In this document: piece after piece, positions 8,932-18,936 of the stretch
Layout of the letters: every line of letters starts with the position of its first letter
Position numbering within the stretch: the first letter of the stretch is position 1
Assembly: GCF_000204195.1 (NCBI RefSeq)
Contig: NZ_AFBG01000003.1
Coordinates: forward strand, 62,001-126,000
DNA length: 64,000 nt
From: Acidovorax radicis N35
Lineage (GTDB): Bacteria; Pseudomonadota; Gammaproteobacteria; Burkholderiales; Burkholderiaceae_C
Direction of reading: 5' to 3'
Program-made: the position numbers and the translations under genes
The notes under the pieces: generated by a model
The model's database searches: none
What the model was told of the DNA's origin: nothing
What the model saw: only the letters and a program-made list of their open reading frames with translations

Positions 8932-11229
8932 ATGAAAAAACACATCAATCGCCTGGGCGTGCGTACCGCATCGGCCGTTGCAGCCATGATTTTTGTCGCC
9001 AACGCGGCATGGGCTCTGGAGCCTTTCAAGGTGCAAGATATTCGCGTCGAGGGCCTGCAGCGTGTGGAGCCCGGCACCGTGTTTGCCTCGATGCCACTGC
9101 GGGTGGGTGACGACTACAACGACGAAAAAGGCGCTGCGGCCATCCGCTCACTTTTCGGTCTGGGGCTGTTCAAGGACGTGCGCCTGGAGGCGGCTGGAAA
9201 TGTGCTGGTGGTCGTGGTGGAAGAGCGACCCACGGTGGCTGATGTGGACTTCGCCGGGACCCGTGAGTTTGACAAGGATGCGCTCAAGAAGGCCATGCGC
9301 GATGTCGGATTGACCGAAGGCCGTCCTTACGACAAGGCGCTGACCGACCGGGCCGAACAAGAGCTCAAGCGCCAATACATCAACAAGAGCCTGTATGGTG
9401 CCGAGGTCGTCACGACGGTGACCCCGATTGAACGCAATCGTGTCAATCTGACTTTCACCGTGGTCGAGGGTGATCCCGCCCGCATCAAGGATGTGCGCAT
9501 TGTTGGCAACAAGGCCTTCAGTGAGTCCACCCTCAAAGGCTTGTTCGATCAGGACACTGGCGGCTGGCTCAGCTGGTACACGAAGTCCGATCGCTATTCA
9601 CGCGCAAAACTCAACGCTGACCTGGAGACCCTGCGCTCCTACTACCTGCAGCGCGGTTATCTGGAGTTTCGTGTCGATTCCACCCAGGTCGCCATCTCGC
9701 CGGACAAGCAGGACATTTCCATCACCGTCAATGTCACGGAAGGCGAGCGTTATGTAGTCTCCGGCGTGAAGCTGGAAGGCAACTACCTGGACCGGGAAGA
9801 CGAGTTCAAATCCCTGGTCACGATTCGCGCGGGCGAGCCTTACAACGCCGACCAGGTCACTGAAACAACCAAGGCTTTTTCGGAGTATTTCTCGCGGTTT
9901 GGTTTTGCATTCGCGCGGGTAGAAGCCGTGCCTGAGATTGATCGCGAAAACAACCGCGTTGCCTTTGTCCTGCAGGTGGAGCCGTCGCGCCGCGCCTATG
10001 TGCGCCGCATCAACGTCAGCGGCAACAACCGCACGCGCGACGAAGTGATCCGCCGGGAGTTCCGCCAGTACGAGGCCTCGTGGTATGACGGAGAGAAGAT
10101 CCGCCTGTCGCGCGACCGCGTGGACCGCCTGGGCTACTTCACCGAGGTCAATGTGGAGACCCAGGAGGTTCCGGGCTCTCCCGATCAGGTGGACCTGGTG
10201 ATCAATGTGGCCGAAAAACCCACGGGCTCGTTGCAGATGGGCGTGGGTTTTTCCAGTGCAGACAAGGTCTCGCTGTCATTCGGTATCAAGCAAGAGAATA
10301 TTTTTGGTTCCGGCAATTACCTGGGCATTGATGTCAATACCAGCAAATACCGCCGTACGCTGGTGTTCAGCACCACCAATCCGTATTTCACGCCGGACGG
10401 CATTTCGCGGACGCTGGATGTGTACTACCGCACGGACAAGCCCTATGAAGACCAGGGTGGCAACTATGAGCTGGTGACCACCGGGACATCGGTGCGATTC
10501 GGGGTGCCGTTCAGTGAGACCGATACCGTGTTTTTTGGTGGAGGCCTGGAGCAGACCAAGATCAAGGCCGGCACGAACATTCCCGCGACCTACCTGGCCT
10601 ACGCGGATCAGTTTGGCTACAGCAGCACATCCATTCCCTTGACGATCGGCTGGTCGCGGGATGATCGCGACAGTGCCCTGGCACCCAATTCCGGCCGCTA
10701 TCAGCGCCTCAACTCCGAATGGTCGGTGGCCGGAGACGCGCGTTATGTGCGGGCCAACTACCAATACCAGCAGTACGTACCTCTGAACAAGCGCTTTACC
10801 GTCGCCTTCAATGGCGAGGTGGGGATCGGCAAAGGCATGAATGGCAGGCCATTCCCGGTGTTCAAGAACTTCTATTCGGGGGGGTTGGGTTCGGTGCGTG
10901 GCTTCGATCAAGGGACCTTGGGCCCGCGCGACGTAACGGGTGCCTCCTTGGGGGGGCCGAAGAAAGTGACACTGAACGCGGAGCTGATCGCTCCGTTCCC
11001 AGGCGCAGGGAACGATCGGACACTGCGCGTATTCACATTCTTTGACGTGGGTAATGTGTACGGAGAAAACGAAAAGGTTACCTTCAGTGACATGCGTTCC
11101 TCCGTGGGGCTGGGCTTGAGCTGGATTTCTCCGCTCGGTCCTTTGCGTCTCGCCTTTGCGCAACCGGTGCGCAAGTTCGCTGGCGATAGAATCCAGAAAC
11201 TGCAATTCCAGATTGGAACGTCTTTCTAA
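8932..11229 (+). CDS. bamA: Outer membrane protein assembly factor BamA
   Basis: BamA is the core of the BAM complex that folds beta-barrel proteins into the outer membrane. The 765-residue protein has a signal peptide (cleavage probably after AWA, about residue 28), five POTRA repeats up to about residue 430, and a C-terminal barrel ending in the phenylalanine expected of barrel proteins (QIGTSF). The FYSGGLGSVRGFDQGTLG stretch carries the VRGF lid-lock motif. The stop shares one base with the skp start. Confidence 0.98.
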   Translation: MKKHINRLGVRTASAVAAMIFVANAAWALEPFKVQDIRVEGLQRVEPGTVFASMPLRVGDDYNDEKGAAAIRSLFGLGLFKDVRLEAAGNVLVVVVEERPTVADVDFAGTREFDKDALKKAMRDVGLTEGRPYDKALTDRAEQELKRQYINKSLYGAEVVTTVTPIERNRVNLTFTVVEGDPARIKDVRIVGNKAFSESTLKGLFDQDTGGWLSWYTKSDRYSRAKLNADLETLRSYYLQRGYLEFRVDSTQVAISPDKQDISITVNVTEGERYVVSGVKLEGNYLDREDEFKSLVTIRAGEPYNADQVTETTKAFSEYFSRFGFAFARVEAVPEIDRENNRVAFVLQVEPSRRAYVRRINVSGNNRTRDEVIRREFRQYEASWYDGEKIRLSRDRVDRLGYFTEVNVETQEVPGSPDQVDLVINVAEKPTGSLQMGVGFSSADKVSLSFGIKQENIFGSGNYLGIDVNTSKYRRTLVFSTTNPYFTPDGISRTLDVYYRTDKPYEDQGGNYELVTTGTSVRFGVPFSETDTVFFGGGLEQTKIKAGTNIPATYLAYADQFGYSSTSIPLTIGWSRDDRDSALAPNSGRYQRLNSEWSVAGDARYVRANYQYQQYVPLNKRFTVAFNGEVGIGKGMNGRPFPVFKNFYSGGLGSVRGFDQGTLGPRDVTGASLGGPKKVTLNAELIAPFPGAGNDRTLRVFTFFDVGNVYGENEKVTFSDMRSSVGLGLSWISPLGPLRLAFAQPVRKFAGDRIQKLQFQIGTSF

Positions 11230-11750
11230 TGAAATCCATTTCTCGCCATATCTCTTTGGCCCTGCTGCTTGGCTCCCTGGCCGTGGCAGCCCCTGCGCAA
11301 GCGCAAGAGTCGTTCAGAGCCGGTTTTGTCAATACAGACCGCATCTTCCGTGAGGCCAGCACGGCCAAGGCTGCACAGGCCAAGCTGGAGCAGGAGTTCT
11401 CCCGCCGCGAGAAAGAACTGGTGGACATGGGCAATACCCTGAAGACCGCTACTGAGAAGTTCGAGCGTGAAGCGCCGACGATGGCTGAAAGCCAGCGCAC
11501 CACCCGCCAGCGCCAGCTGGTGGATCAGGACCGCGAATTCCAGCGCAAGCGCCGCGAGTTCCAGGAAGACCTGAGCGCCCGCAAGAACGAGGAACTGTCC
11601 CAGGTCCTCGAACGTGCGAACAAGGTGGTCAAACAAGTGGCTGAAGCCGAGAAGTACGACGTGATCCTGCAAGAGGCGGTCTACATCAACCCCAAGCATG
11701 ACATCACCGACAAGGTGATCAAGGCGCTGAATGCCGCTGCAGGCAAGTAA
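11229..11750 (+). CDS. skp: Periplasmic chaperone Skp/OmpH
   Basis: Skp holds unfolded outer-membrane proteins on their way to BAM. The 173-residue product has a signal peptide with likely cleavage after AQA (residue 26), then FRAGFVNTDRIFREAS, and a long charged helical arm (about 50-120) as in the three-tentacle chaperone. Its start overlaps the bamA stop by one base (TAATG), implying coupled translation. Confidence 0.95.
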   Translation: MKSISRHISLALLLGSLAVAAPAQAQESFRAGFVNTDRIFREASTAKAAQAKLEQEFSRREKELVDMGNTLKTATEKFEREAPTMAESQRTTRQRQLVDQDREFQRKRREFQEDLSARKNEELSQVLERANKVVKQVAEAEKYDVILQEAVYINPKHDITDKVIKALNAAAGK

Positions 11751-11774
11751 GCCACAGCGCTGGACAGGTGGCGC

Positions 11775-12758
11775 GTGAGCTTGCTTCTTGGGCACATAGT
11801 TGATGCGCTCGGTGGCTCGCTGGAAGGAGGTGCGGCAAAGGATGTCGTCATCTCCCGCATTGCGCCCCTGGAGGTTGCCGGGCCGGGAGATCTCAGTTTC
11901 CTGAGCAACCCCCGCTACCAACAGCAACTGGCCGCCTCCCGGGCGGCCTGTGTCATTGTGGCGCCTGCCATGCGTGATGTGGCGGTGGCGCGTGGTGCCA
12001 GCATCGTCGTGGACAACCCCTACGTGTACTTTGCGCGAGCTACCCAATTGTGGCGGCAGCGCAATGCGCCCGCGCGCCAAGCCGGTGTGCACGCCAGCGC
12101 GGTGGTCGATCCCACGGCACAGGTGCATCCCACTGCGACCATTGGACCGCTGTGTGTGGTGGAACGTGGCGCGCACGTGGGCGCAGGGACAGTGCTCAAA
12201 TCGCGTGTGACCTTGGGCGAGGATTGCCATATCGGCGCGCACTGCATCGTGCATGCCGGTGTCGTGATCGGGGCGGATGGCTTTGGCTTTGCGCCCGATC
12301 ATGGGCAATGGGTCAAGATCGAACAGCTCGGAGCCGTCCGCATTGGTGACCATGTCGAGATCGGTGCCAACACCTGCATCGACCGGGGCGCACTGCAGGA
12401 CACCGTCATCGAAGATGGCGTCAAGCTCGACAACCTGATCCAGATCGGCCACAACGTACGCGTCGGAAAACACTCGGCCATGGCTGGATGTGTGGGTGTG
12501 GCTGGCAGTGCGACCATTGGCGCGCACTGCACGGTGGGTGGCGGGGCCATTGTGCTGGGCCACCTGGAGCTGGCAGACAACGTGCATATCTCGGCAGCCA
12601 CGGTGGTCACACGCTCGCTGACCCGGCCTGGGCAATACACGGGCATGTTTCCCATCGACGACAATGCGCGCTGGGAAAAAAACGCTGCAACACTCAAACA
12701 ACTGCACAGCTTGCGAGAGCGCATCAAGGCGCTGGAGCAGGCCCTCAAAGCAGCATGA
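11775..12758 (+). CDS. lpxD: UDP-3-O-acylglucosamine N-acyltransferase
   Basis: LpxD adds the second acyl chain from acyl-ACP in lipid A synthesis. The 327-residue protein has an N-terminal substrate-binding domain and then a left-handed beta-helix of hexapeptide repeats from about residue 110, ending in a helical tail. The GTG start at 11775 gives the family-typical [19 protein letters not shown]. It belongs to the lpxD-fabZ-lpxA-lpxB block. Confidence 0.96.
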   Translation: MSLLLGHIVDALGGSLEGGAAKDVVISRIAPLEVAGPGDLSFLSNPRYQQQLAASRAACVIVAPAMRDVAVARGASIVVDNPYVYFARATQLWRQRNAPARQAGVHASAVVDPTAQVHPTATIGPLCVVERGAHVGAGTVLKSRVTLGEDCHIGAHCIVHAGVVIGADGFGFAPDHGQWVKIEQLGAVRIGDHVEIGANTCIDRGALQDTVIEDGVKLDNLIQIGHNVRVGKHSAMAGCVGVAGSATIGAHCTVGGGAIVLGHLELADNVHISAATVVTRSLTRPGQYTGMFPIDDNARWEKNAATLKQLHSLRERIKALEQALKAA

Positions 12759-12774
12759 ACGGAAGAACAACTCG

Positions 12775-13215
12775 ATGATGGATATTCACGCAATTCTCAA
12801 GCAACTGCCCCACCGCTACCCGTTCCTGCTGGTGGACAAAGTGATCGAGCTTGAGAGCAACACCCGCATCAAGGCCATCAAGAACGTGACGTTCAATGAG
12901 CCCTATTTCATGGGCCATTTCCCTGGCCGCCCTGTGATGCCTGGCGTGTTGATCCTGGAAGCGCTGGCCCAGGCAGCAGGCTTGCTGGCGTTTGATGCGA
13001 TGGGCAAAGTGCCCGATGAGAACAATATCTACTACTTCGTGGGCATTGATGGCGCACGCTTCAAGCGCCCTGTGGAGCCGGGGGATCAACTGATCCTGTC
13101 CATCACGATTGACCGTGTCCGTGGTGGCATCTGGAAATTCAAAGGCGTGGCCAGCGTGGGCGAGGAAGTGGCTTGCGAGGCCGAACTCATGTGCACCATG
13201 CGCAGCGTGGGTTGA
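12775..13215 (+). CDS. fabZ: 3-hydroxyacyl-ACP dehydratase FabZ
   Basis: FabZ removes water from 3-hydroxyacyl-ACP in fatty acid elongation and competes with LpxA for the same substrate. The product has 146 residues from the ATG at 12775, which has GGAAG ten bases before it; the open frame reaches further up but without family similarity. Catalytic His48 (in [12 protein letters not shown]) and Glu62 (in LILEALAQ) are present. Confidence 0.97.
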   Translation: MMDIHAILKQLPHRYPFLLVDKVIELESNTRIKAIKNVTFNEPYFMGHFPGRPVMPGVLILEALAQAAGLLAFDAMGKVPDENNIYYFVGIDGARFKRPVEPGDQLILSITIDRVRGGIWKFKGVASVGEEVACEAELMCTMRSVG

Positions 13216-13236
13216 TCGGCCCAGACCCGTTGGATC

Positions 13237-14025
13237 GTGAGCAATATCCATCCCACAGCCATCGTTGCGGACGGCGCCAACCTGGACCCCACGGTCACGG
13301 TCGGGCCGTATGCGGTCATTGGCGCGCATGTGTCCATCGGTGCGGGCACGACGGTCGGCGCACATTGTGTGATCGAAGGGCGCACCACGATTGGTGCCGA
13401 CAACCGCATCTTTCAGTTCAACTCGATCGGTGCCATCCCGCAGGACAAGAAATACGCAGGTGAACCCACCAAACTGGTCATCGGCAACCGCAACACCATC
13501 CGCGAGTTCTGCACCCTGAATTTGGGTGTGCCCCAGGCTGGCGGCGTCACCAGGGTGGGAGACGACAACTGGATCATGGCTTACACCCACATCGCCCACG
13601 ATTGCCATGTGGGCAACAACACCACGCTGGCCAACAACACCACGCTGGCGGGCCATGTGCACCTGGGCGATTGGGTGACGGTGGGAGGGCTCACCGGCAT
13701 CCACCAGTTCGTCAAGGTCGGAGCCCATGCCATGGTGGGCTTTGCCAGCGCAGTGACACAGGACGTGCCCCCTTTCATGCTGGTGGATGGCAACCCGCTG
13801 GCCGTGCGGGGCTACAACGTGGTGGGGCTGCGCCGCCGTGGCTTCTCGCCCGAGCGCATTGGTGCTGTCAAGCAGATGCACAAGCTGATCTATCGCCAGG
13901 GCCTCACACTGGAGGCCGCACGTGCCGCCATTGGCGAGCTGGATCAAACCGCCCCCGATGCCGGGGGCGATGTGGCGATGATGGAGCGGTTCCTGGCCGA
14001 CGCTACGCGCGGCATCGTGCGTTGA
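13237..14025 (+). CDS. lpxA: UDP-N-acetylglucosamine acyltransferase
   Basis: LpxA carries out the first acylation of UDP-GlcNAc in lipid A synthesis. The 262-residue protein is a hexapeptide-repeat beta-helix followed by a C-terminal helical part (from about 195). The catalytic His lies in the [13 protein letters not shown] stretch. The start is GTG at 13237, giving [17 protein letters not shown]. It sits 21 bases after fabZ. Confidence 0.97.
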   Translation: MSNIHPTAIVADGANLDPTVTVGPYAVIGAHVSIGAGTTVGAHCVIEGRTTIGADNRIFQFNSIGAIPQDKKYAGEPTKLVIGNRNTIREFCTLNLGVPQAGGVTRVGDDNWIMAYTHIAHDCHVGNNTTLANNTTLAGHVHLGDWVTVGGLTGIHQFVKVGAHAMVGFASAVTQDVPPFMLVDGNPLAVRGYNVVGLRRRGFSPERIGAVKQMHKLIYRQGLTLEAARAAIGELDQTAPDAGGDVAMMERFLADATRGIVR

Positions 14026-14035
14026 GGCGATCACC

Positions 14036-15199
14036 GTGAAGACGCCTCCCCGCATCGCCATGGTGGCGGGCGAAACATCGGGTGACCTGCTCGCAGGCCT
14101 GCTGATCGACGGCATGCAGGCCCATTGGCCGGGCCTGCAGTCCTGCGGCATTGGTGGCCCCCAGATGCAGCGCCGCGGATTCGCTGCCTGGTGGCCCAGC
14201 GAGAAGCTGGCTGTGCATGGCTACAGCATGGAAGTGTTGCGCCGGTTGCGCGAGCTTCTTGGCATTCGCAAGCAGTTGCGCCAGCGGCTCCTCAAGGATC
14301 GTCCGGATGTGTTCATCGGCGTGGATGCCCCTGATTTCAACCTGGCACTGGAGGCCGACTTGCGCGCGGCGGGCATCAAGACCGTGCATTTCGTGTGCCC
14401 GTCGATCTGGGCCTGGCGCGCGGACCGTGTCGAGAAGATACGCCGCAGCGCCGACCATGTGCTGTGCATCTTTCCGTTCGAGCCTGAACTGCTGGCGCGC
14501 CATGGCATTGCTGCGACCTATGTAGGGCATCCTCTTGCCGGTGTGATTCCCATGGTGCCGGACCGCGCTGCCGCCCGTGCTCAGCTCGGACTGCAGGATT
14601 CAGATGAAGTGCTGGCCATTTTGCCGGGCAGCCGCTCCTCGGAGATCGCCTACATCACTCGGCCATTTTTTGAGGCTGCAGCGCTTATTCTTCAAGCGCG
14701 CCCAGCTATTAAATTGATAGTGCCAGCCGTTCCAGCGCTGCGCGACCGCATCGTGCAGGCAGCGCAGGCCGCTGGATTGGGTGGTGCGGTGCAAGTCGTA
14801 TCCGGGCAGTCCCACGCCGTGCTCGCAGCTTGCGACACCACGCTGATCGCCAGCGGTACCGCCACGCTGGAGGCTGCCCTGTTCAAGCGTCCCATGGTCA
14901 TCGGATACCACATGCACCCGCTGAGCTGGTGGCTCATGCGGCGCAAACAGTTGCAGCCCTGGGTGGGGTTGCCCAACATCCTGTGTGGTGAATTCGTGGT
15001 GCCCGAGCTGATTCAGGATGCCGCGACACCCCAGGCGCTTTGTGCGGCAACGCTGCAATGGCTGGATGCGCGCCAGCACCATCCCGAGAAAATCACGGCC
15101 CTGGAGCAGCGGTTTACCGTGCTGCATGAAAGCCTGTTACGCAACACTCCCCAACTGGCAGCCGATGCGATCCAGAAAATCCTCCATCCCGCTGCCTGA
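14036..15199 (+). CDS. lpxB: Lipid A disaccharide synthase
   Basis: LpxB (GT19) condenses UDP-2,3-diacylglucosamine with lipid X to the lipid A disaccharide at the inner membrane. The 387-residue protein opens with [13 protein letters not shown], has VGHPL and [10 protein letters not shown] in the middle and the [20 protein letters not shown] donor-binding stretch. The GTG at 14036 is the start. A family A repeat is read in frame near residues 211-230 ([18 protein letters not shown]). The 3' end overlaps rnhB by 35 bases. Confidence 0.96.
   Translation: MKTPPRIAMVAGETSGDLLAGLLIDGMQAHWPGLQSCGIGGPQMQRRGFAAWWPSEKLAVHGYSMEVLRRLRELLGIRKQLRQRLLKDRPDVFIGVDAPDFNLALEADLRAAGIKTVHFVCPSIWAWRADRVEKIRRSADHVLCIFPFEPELLARHGIAATYVGHPLAGVIPMVPDRAAARAQLGLQDSDEVLAILPGSRSSEIAYITRPFFEAAALILQARPAIKLIVPAVPALRDRIVQAAQAAGLGGAVQVVSGQSHAVLAACDTTLIASGTATLEAALFKRPMVIGYHMHPLSWWLMRRKQLQPWVGLPNILCGEFVVPELIQDAATPQALCAATLQWLDARQHHPEKITALEQRFTVLHESLLRNTPQLAADAIQKILHPAA
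14666..14723 (-). repeat. Family A interspersed repeat, copy 2 (inside lpxB)
   Basis: On the minus strand it reads ACTATCAATTTAATAGCTGG, GCGCGCTTGAAGAATAAGCG, CTGCAGCCTCAAAAAA: the A/T palindrome ending ATAGCT, a GCGCTTG / AAGCGC arm pair, and the final agCCTCAAAA tail shared with other copies. It stays open in the lpxB frame. Confidence 0.65.
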
Positions 15200-15791
15200 A
15201 CAGGCCTGCCTGCCATGGCACCCGGAAGGTCTTGTGGCCGGCGTGGATGAAGCGGGCCGTGGCCCGCTGGCGGGGCCCGTGGTGGCTGCCGCTGTCATCC
15301 TGGATGACCTGAACCCGATCGCCGGTCTTGCAGACTCCAAGAAACTCACGCCGGCCCGGCGCGAGAGGCTCTATGACGAAATCCGCGCCAAGGCGCTGTG
15401 CTGCAGCATTGCCGAGGCCAGCGTGGAGGAGATCGACCAGCTCAACATCCTGCAGGCCACCATGCTGGCCATGCGGAGGGCCGTGATGGGGCTGCGCCTG
15501 AAGCCCGTCATGGTGCTTGTCGATGGCAATCGGCTGCCTACGCTGGGCATCCAGGCCGAGGCCATCGTCAAGGGCGATGCGCTGGTGCCAGCCATCTCGG
15601 CCGCATCCATCCTGGCCAAGGTGCACCGCGACCGCTGGTGCGTGCAAGTGCATGAAGAATTTCCCCAATACGGATTTGCCGGCCACAAAGGCTATGGCAC
15701 GGCCGTGCACATGGCGGCCCTGCGAGAGCATGGGGCCTGCGTTCACCACCGGCGTTCCTTTGCACCCGTGGCGCAGAACCTGCGCGGCTGA
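15165..15791 (+). CDS. rnhB: Ribonuclease HII
   Basis: RNase HII nicks at ribonucleotides in DNA-RNA hybrids and starts ribonucleotide excision repair. The 208-residue protein has the catalytic [14 protein letters not shown] motif near residue 26, [14 protein letters not shown] and the Asp-containing [10 protein letters not shown]. The start ATG at 15165 lies inside lpxB; no later in-frame start leaves the DEAGRG motif with room before it. The overlap suggests coupled translation with lpxB. Confidence 0.94.
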   Translation: MRSRKSSIPLPEQACLPWHPEGLVAGVDEAGRGPLAGPVVAAAVILDDLNPIAGLADSKKLTPARRERLYDEIRAKALCCSIAEASVEEIDQLNILQATMLAMRRAVMGLRLKPVMVLVDGNRLPTLGIQAEAIVKGDALVPAISAASILAKVHRDRWCVQVHEEFPQYGFAGHKGYGTAVHMAALREHGACVHHRRSFAPVAQNLRG

Positions 15792-15803
15792 ATCCGCCCA
15801 CCC

Positions 15804-16577
15804 ATGACATCTTCCTCCATCACTACCATCCATTCACGGGATAACACGTTCGTGAAAGACCTGCGCCGTCTTGCGCAGGACACCACGGCCTACCGCAAGC
15901 AGGGCCGGGTCTGGCTGGAGGGGGATCACCTCTGTCGCGCGGCCGTGGAACGGGGACAGCGTGCATCGATTGCGGTGTTTTCTGAGTCTTTTTGGCCTCT
16001 TGCGCAAGTGGAATGGGCGCAAGAAGCTATGAAAATTATAGTAATTTCCGACGCACTGTTTGCCGACATCAGTGGCCTGGAATCACCGGCGCGCATGGGT
16101 TTCATCATTGACCTGCCGTCGCCTGCCGCCTTGCGCCCGGGTGCGGCGACCGTCGTGCTGGACCGCGTGCAGGACGCTGGCAATGTGGGCTCCATCCTGC
16201 GCAGTGCATCGGCATTTGGATTCCGCCAAGTGGTCGCCATCAAGGGCAGCGCCGCGTTGTGGTCCGCCAAGGTGTTGCGCGCAGGCATGGGCTCGCATTT
16301 CGCATTGGACCTGATCGAAGGCGTGGAGCACGGCGAACTCCAATCGCTGGAGGTACCTATGCTGGTGACCAGTTCGCACGCCGGAGACTGGCTGCACCGT
16401 GCCGCCTTGCCCTGGCCTTGCGCTTGGGTTTTGGGCCACGAAGGGCAGGGCGTTTCCCCAGCCCTGGAGGCGCGGGCCGCGATGCACATCCGCATCGCGC
16501 AGCCTGGCGGCGAGGAGTCGCTGAATGTGGCGGCCGCTGCAGCGATTTGCCTGCATGCGAGCGGCGCCGGGCGCTGA
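15804..16577 (+). CDS. TrmH/SpoU-family RNA 2'-O-methyltransferase
   Basis: A SPOUT-class methyltransferase that should methylate a ribose 2'-OH in rRNA or tRNA with S-adenosylmethionine; the exact target is not clear. The 257-residue protein has an N-terminal substrate-binding part and the C-terminal knot with VVLDRVQDAGNVGSILRSA, VLGHEGQGVSPAL and PGGEESLNVAAAAA. A family A repeat is read in frame at about residues 58-80. Twelve bases separate it from rnhB. Confidence 0.9.
   Translation: MTSSSITTIHSRDNTFVKDLRRLAQDTTAYRKQGRVWLEGDHLCRAAVERGQRASIAVFSESFWPLAQVEWAQEAMKIIVISDALFADISGLESPARMGFIIDLPSPAALRPGAATVVLDRVQDAGNVGSILRSASAFGFRQVVAIKGSAALWSAKVLRAGMGSHFALDLIEGVEHGELQSLEVPMLVTSSHAGDWLHRAALPWPCAWVLGHEGQGVSPALEARAAMHIRIAQPGGEESLNVAAAAAICLHASGAGR
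15977..16044 (-). repeat. Family A interspersed repeat, copy 3 (inside the TrmH-type gene)
   Basis: On the minus strand: TTACTATAATTTTCATAGCT, TCTTGCGCCCATTCCACTTG, CGCAAGAGGCCAAAAAGACT. The A/T inverted repeat CTATAATTTTCATAG, the CTTGCGC and GCGCAAG arms and the GAGGCCAAAA tail are all clear. The host frame stays open and reads SFWPLAQVEWAQEAMKIIV. Confidence 0.8.
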
Positions 16578-16601
16578 AACCCCGTCTTTTGGGGCTGCCT
16601 C

Positions 16602-16636
16602 CAGCAGGCTGGATTTGCCTGCTGTCCTTTGCCTTT
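16602..16636. terminator. Bidirectional hairpin between converging genes
   Basis: CAGCAGGC and GCCTGCTG form a perfect 8-bp stem with a 7-base loop, followed by TCCTTT and then GCCTTTTT. A smaller CCCC/GGGG hairpin precedes it at 16580-16594. It lies between the stop of the methyltransferase gene and the stop of the leftward gene at 16637. Confidence 0.65.
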
Positions 16637-17452
16637 TTAGAGATTGCGCAGGAACTGGCGCACGAATTCACCCTGGTTGGCGGCATCTTTCTCGGTGCTG
16701 AACAGCACTTGCTGGTTCTCCACGCGGATCTTCAGTTGCGGTGCGAATTTGCATTGCACCAAGCCCACGCCGGACGCCGTGCTTTTGAAGGCGGGGGTGT
16801 TGCGGCACATGGATTCCAGCTCTGATGCCACCACGCCGCAGAAGCTGCCGATGCTCAGTGTCTGGAGTTTCTCGTCATCAATCGTGGCCCAGTCAACGTT
16901 GGTTTTCACTGAGGTACCGCATGCTGCCGTGGCATCCTGGTCGGCCTTGGCCAGTTCGGCCTGCACGCCCGCCAGGCGCTTGTTGCGGTCAAAGCGGGCC
17001 AGCTTTTCCTGCAGTCCCTGTTTTTGCTGGCTCTTGTAGCTGGCCTGCAGGTCGGCCAGCTTGAAGGCCTTGCTCTTTTCTTCGCTGAAGGCCAGTGGCA
17101 CGCCATCGCGTTTGCCGGGCAGGTACACCACATAGTGTTCACCATTGCGATAGGCTTGGCTCTGCTTTTGCAGCAGGCCGTAGCTGCGGCCGTCGAGCGT
17201 GGTGGCGTACACCTCGCGCGCCGAGCCCTGCTGCTCCAGCTGGCTCAGAAACACAACCTGGTCGATGGGGTCGTTGATGCCGCTCACGCGCACCAGGGCC
17301 TGTTTCCCGTCTGCGGTGGGTGCCAGCACGACTTCAACCCCCTGGGGGGCCACGAAGACCTGGGGGTATTTGGCCAATTCCTGGGCATGGGCTGCCATGG
17401 CGGCACAGAGGCTGGCCAGGGACAGGGCGAGGGGGCGGAGAAAAACGCGCAT
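16637..17452 (-). CDS. Secreted hypothetical protein
   Basis: I do not recognise the family. The 271-residue protein has a clear signal peptide (MRVFLRPLALSLASLCAAMA, cleavage likely after AHA) and a mature part that is probably periplasmic. A lysine/glutamine-rich, probably coiled-coil stretch lies at about residues 120-165 (KSQQKQGLQEKLARFDRNKR). The C-terminal half holds three cysteines (in ACGTS, SFCGVV and SMCRNT, with a fourth in VQCKF), which could form disulfides. It faces carA divergently. Confidence 0.75.
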   Translation of the reverse strand: MRVFLRPLALSLASLCAAMAAHAQELAKYPQVFVAPQGVEVVLAPTADGKQALVRVSGINDPIDQVVFLSQLEQQGSAREVYATTLDGRSYGLLQKQSQAYRNGEHYVVYLPGKRDGVPLAFSEEKSKAFKLADLQASYKSQQKQGLQEKLARFDRNKRLAGVQAELAKADQDATAACGTSVKTNVDWATIDDEKLQTLSIGSFCGVVASELESMCRNTPAFKSTASGVGLVQCKFAPQLKIRVENQQVLFSTEKDAANQGEFVRQFLRNL

Positions 17453-17536
17453 CGGAGGCAGCCTTTGGTGTGGGTGTGAGGGATGGAAACCGGCCGAAGT
17501 CTAGGGCGGCTGTTGTTCCCTGAAATGCCTGGAACA

Positions 17537-17553
17537 CTTGCTTACGTAACAAG
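17537..17553. promoter_or_regulatory. Imperfect palindrome upstream of carA promoter
   Basis: CTTGCTTACGTAACAAG is nearly its own reverse complement, centred on TACGTA. It lies about 20 bases upstream of the candidate -35 of carA, a position fitting an operator. The binding protein is unknown. Confidence 0.3.
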
Positions 17554-17571
17554 GTTATGCAAGACATGCAT

Positions 17572-17602
17572 TTGCCGTTGATTGCCCCCTGAAGGGTATA
17601 AT
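17572..17602 (+). promoter_or_regulatory. Candidate carA promoter
   Basis: A perfect TATAAT lies at 17597-17602. TTGCCG at 17572-17577 is a possible -35, with a long 19-base spacer. The leader to the carA start would be about 135 bases. Confidence 0.55.
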
Positions 17603-17680
17603 CGGGAGCTTTTCTCGCAACAGCGTCGCCCGACCGCACCCAAAGCAACAACCCATCTGAGAGCAGCCGCTGGCACTCGA

Positions 17681-17699
17681 TTGCAAATATCCTTTGCAA
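17681..17699 (+). other. Hairpin in carA leader
   Basis: TTGCAAA and TTTGCAA form a perfect 7-bp stem with a 5-base loop, enclosed by a second CCGC/GCGG pairing. It lies within the presumed untranslated leader of carA, 44 bases before the GTG start. It may be a regulatory RNA structure. Confidence 0.4.
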
Positions 17700-17743
17700 G
17701 CGGCCTGCAGGCGCCGGGCGACCGTAACCATCCGGAGAACCCA

Positions 17744-18916
17744 GTGCTTTTGTCTCTACAGGGAAATTTCCCGCCCGCCATCCTGGCGCTCGCAGACGGC
17801 ACGGTCTTTATCGGCAATTCGATTGGTGCCACCAGCACCACCGTCGGCGAAGTGGTGTTCAACACCGCCATCACCGGCTACCAGGAAATCCTCACCGACC
17901 CGAGCTACTGCCAGCAGATCGTGACCCTCACGTATCCGCACATCGGCAACTATGGCGTCAATGTGGAGGATATCGAAGCCGACAAGGTCCATGCTGCAGG
18001 CCTGATCATCAAAGACCTGCCCCTGCTGGCCAGCAACTTCCGCTCCACAGAAACGCTCTCGCAGTACCTGGTGCGCGAGAAGACCGTTGCCATCGCCAAC
18101 ATCGATACCCGCAAGCTGACGCGCCTGCTGCGCAGCAAGGGTGCTCAAAACGGCGCCATCATCGGCCTTGCCGCTGGCCAGGCCGTCACGCAGGCGCTCA
18201 TCGACGAAGCCATTGCCATGGCCAAGGCGGCCCCCAACATGGCCGGGCTGGACCTGGCCCAGGTGGTGACCACGGCATCGCGTTATGAGTGGACGCAGAC
18301 CGAATGGAAGCTGGGCTCTGGCTACGGCGAGCTGGCAGCGCCGCAGTTCCACGTGGTGGCTTATGACTTTGGTGTGAAGAAAAACATTCTGCGCATGTTG
18401 GCAGAGCGCGGCTGCAAGGTCACCGTGGTACCCGCGAAGACGCCTGCCGCCGACGTGCTGGCACTCAAGCCCGATGGCGTTTTCCTGTCCAATGGCCCTG
18501 GCGATCCGGAGCCTTGCGACTACGCGATCGCAGCGACCCGCACCATCGTGGACAGTGGCATGCCCACGTTCGGCATCTGCCTGGGTCACCAGATCATGGC
18601 CCTGGCCGCAGGCGCCAAGACCTTCAAGATGACGCACAGCCACCATGGTGCCAACCACCCGGTGAAGGACCTGGACACCGGCCGCGTGAGCATCACGAGC
18701 CAGAACCACGGTTTTGCGGTGGAAATGGAATCGCTTCCTGCCAATCTGCGCGCCACGCACGTCAGCCTGTTTGACGGCACGTTGCAAGGGCTGGTCCACA
18801 AGGACAAGCCGGCATTTTGCTTCCAGGGGCATCCTGAAGCTTCCCCCGGGCCGCACGACATTGCTTATCTCTTCGACCGCTTCACCGACGCCATGCGCGC
18901 GGCGAAAGCCGGTTGA
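17744..18916 (+). CDS. carA: Carbamoyl-phosphate synthase small subunit
   Basis: CarA is the glutaminase subunit that feeds ammonia to CarB for carbamoyl phosphate, used for arginine and pyrimidines. The 390-residue protein has the N-terminal CPSase domain and a class I amidotransferase domain with the nucleophilic Cys in FGICLGHQ (near residue 277) and the His/Glu pair in [11 protein letters not shown]. The open frame extends upstream, but the GTG at 17744 after CCGGAGAA gives the conserved start [19 protein letters not shown]. Confidence 0.97.
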   Translation: MLLSLQGNFPPAILALADGTVFIGNSIGATSTTVGEVVFNTAITGYQEILTDPSYCQQIVTLTYPHIGNYGVNVEDIEADKVHAAGLIIKDLPLLASNFRSTETLSQYLVREKTVAIANIDTRKLTRLLRSKGAQNGAIIGLAAGQAVTQALIDEAIAMAKAAPNMAGLDLAQVVTTASRYEWTQTEWKLGSGYGELAAPQFHVVAYDFGVKKNILRMLAERGCKVTVVPAKTPAADVLALKPDGVFLSNGPGDPEPCDYAIAATRTIVDSGMPTFGICLGHQIMALAAGAKTFKMTHSHHGANHPVKDLDTGRVSITSQNHGFAVEMESLPANLRATHVSLFDGTLQGLVHKDKPAFCFQGHPEASPGPHDIAYLFDRFTDAMRAAKAG

Positions 18917-18936
18917 GCACGTGAGGAAACAGCGCC

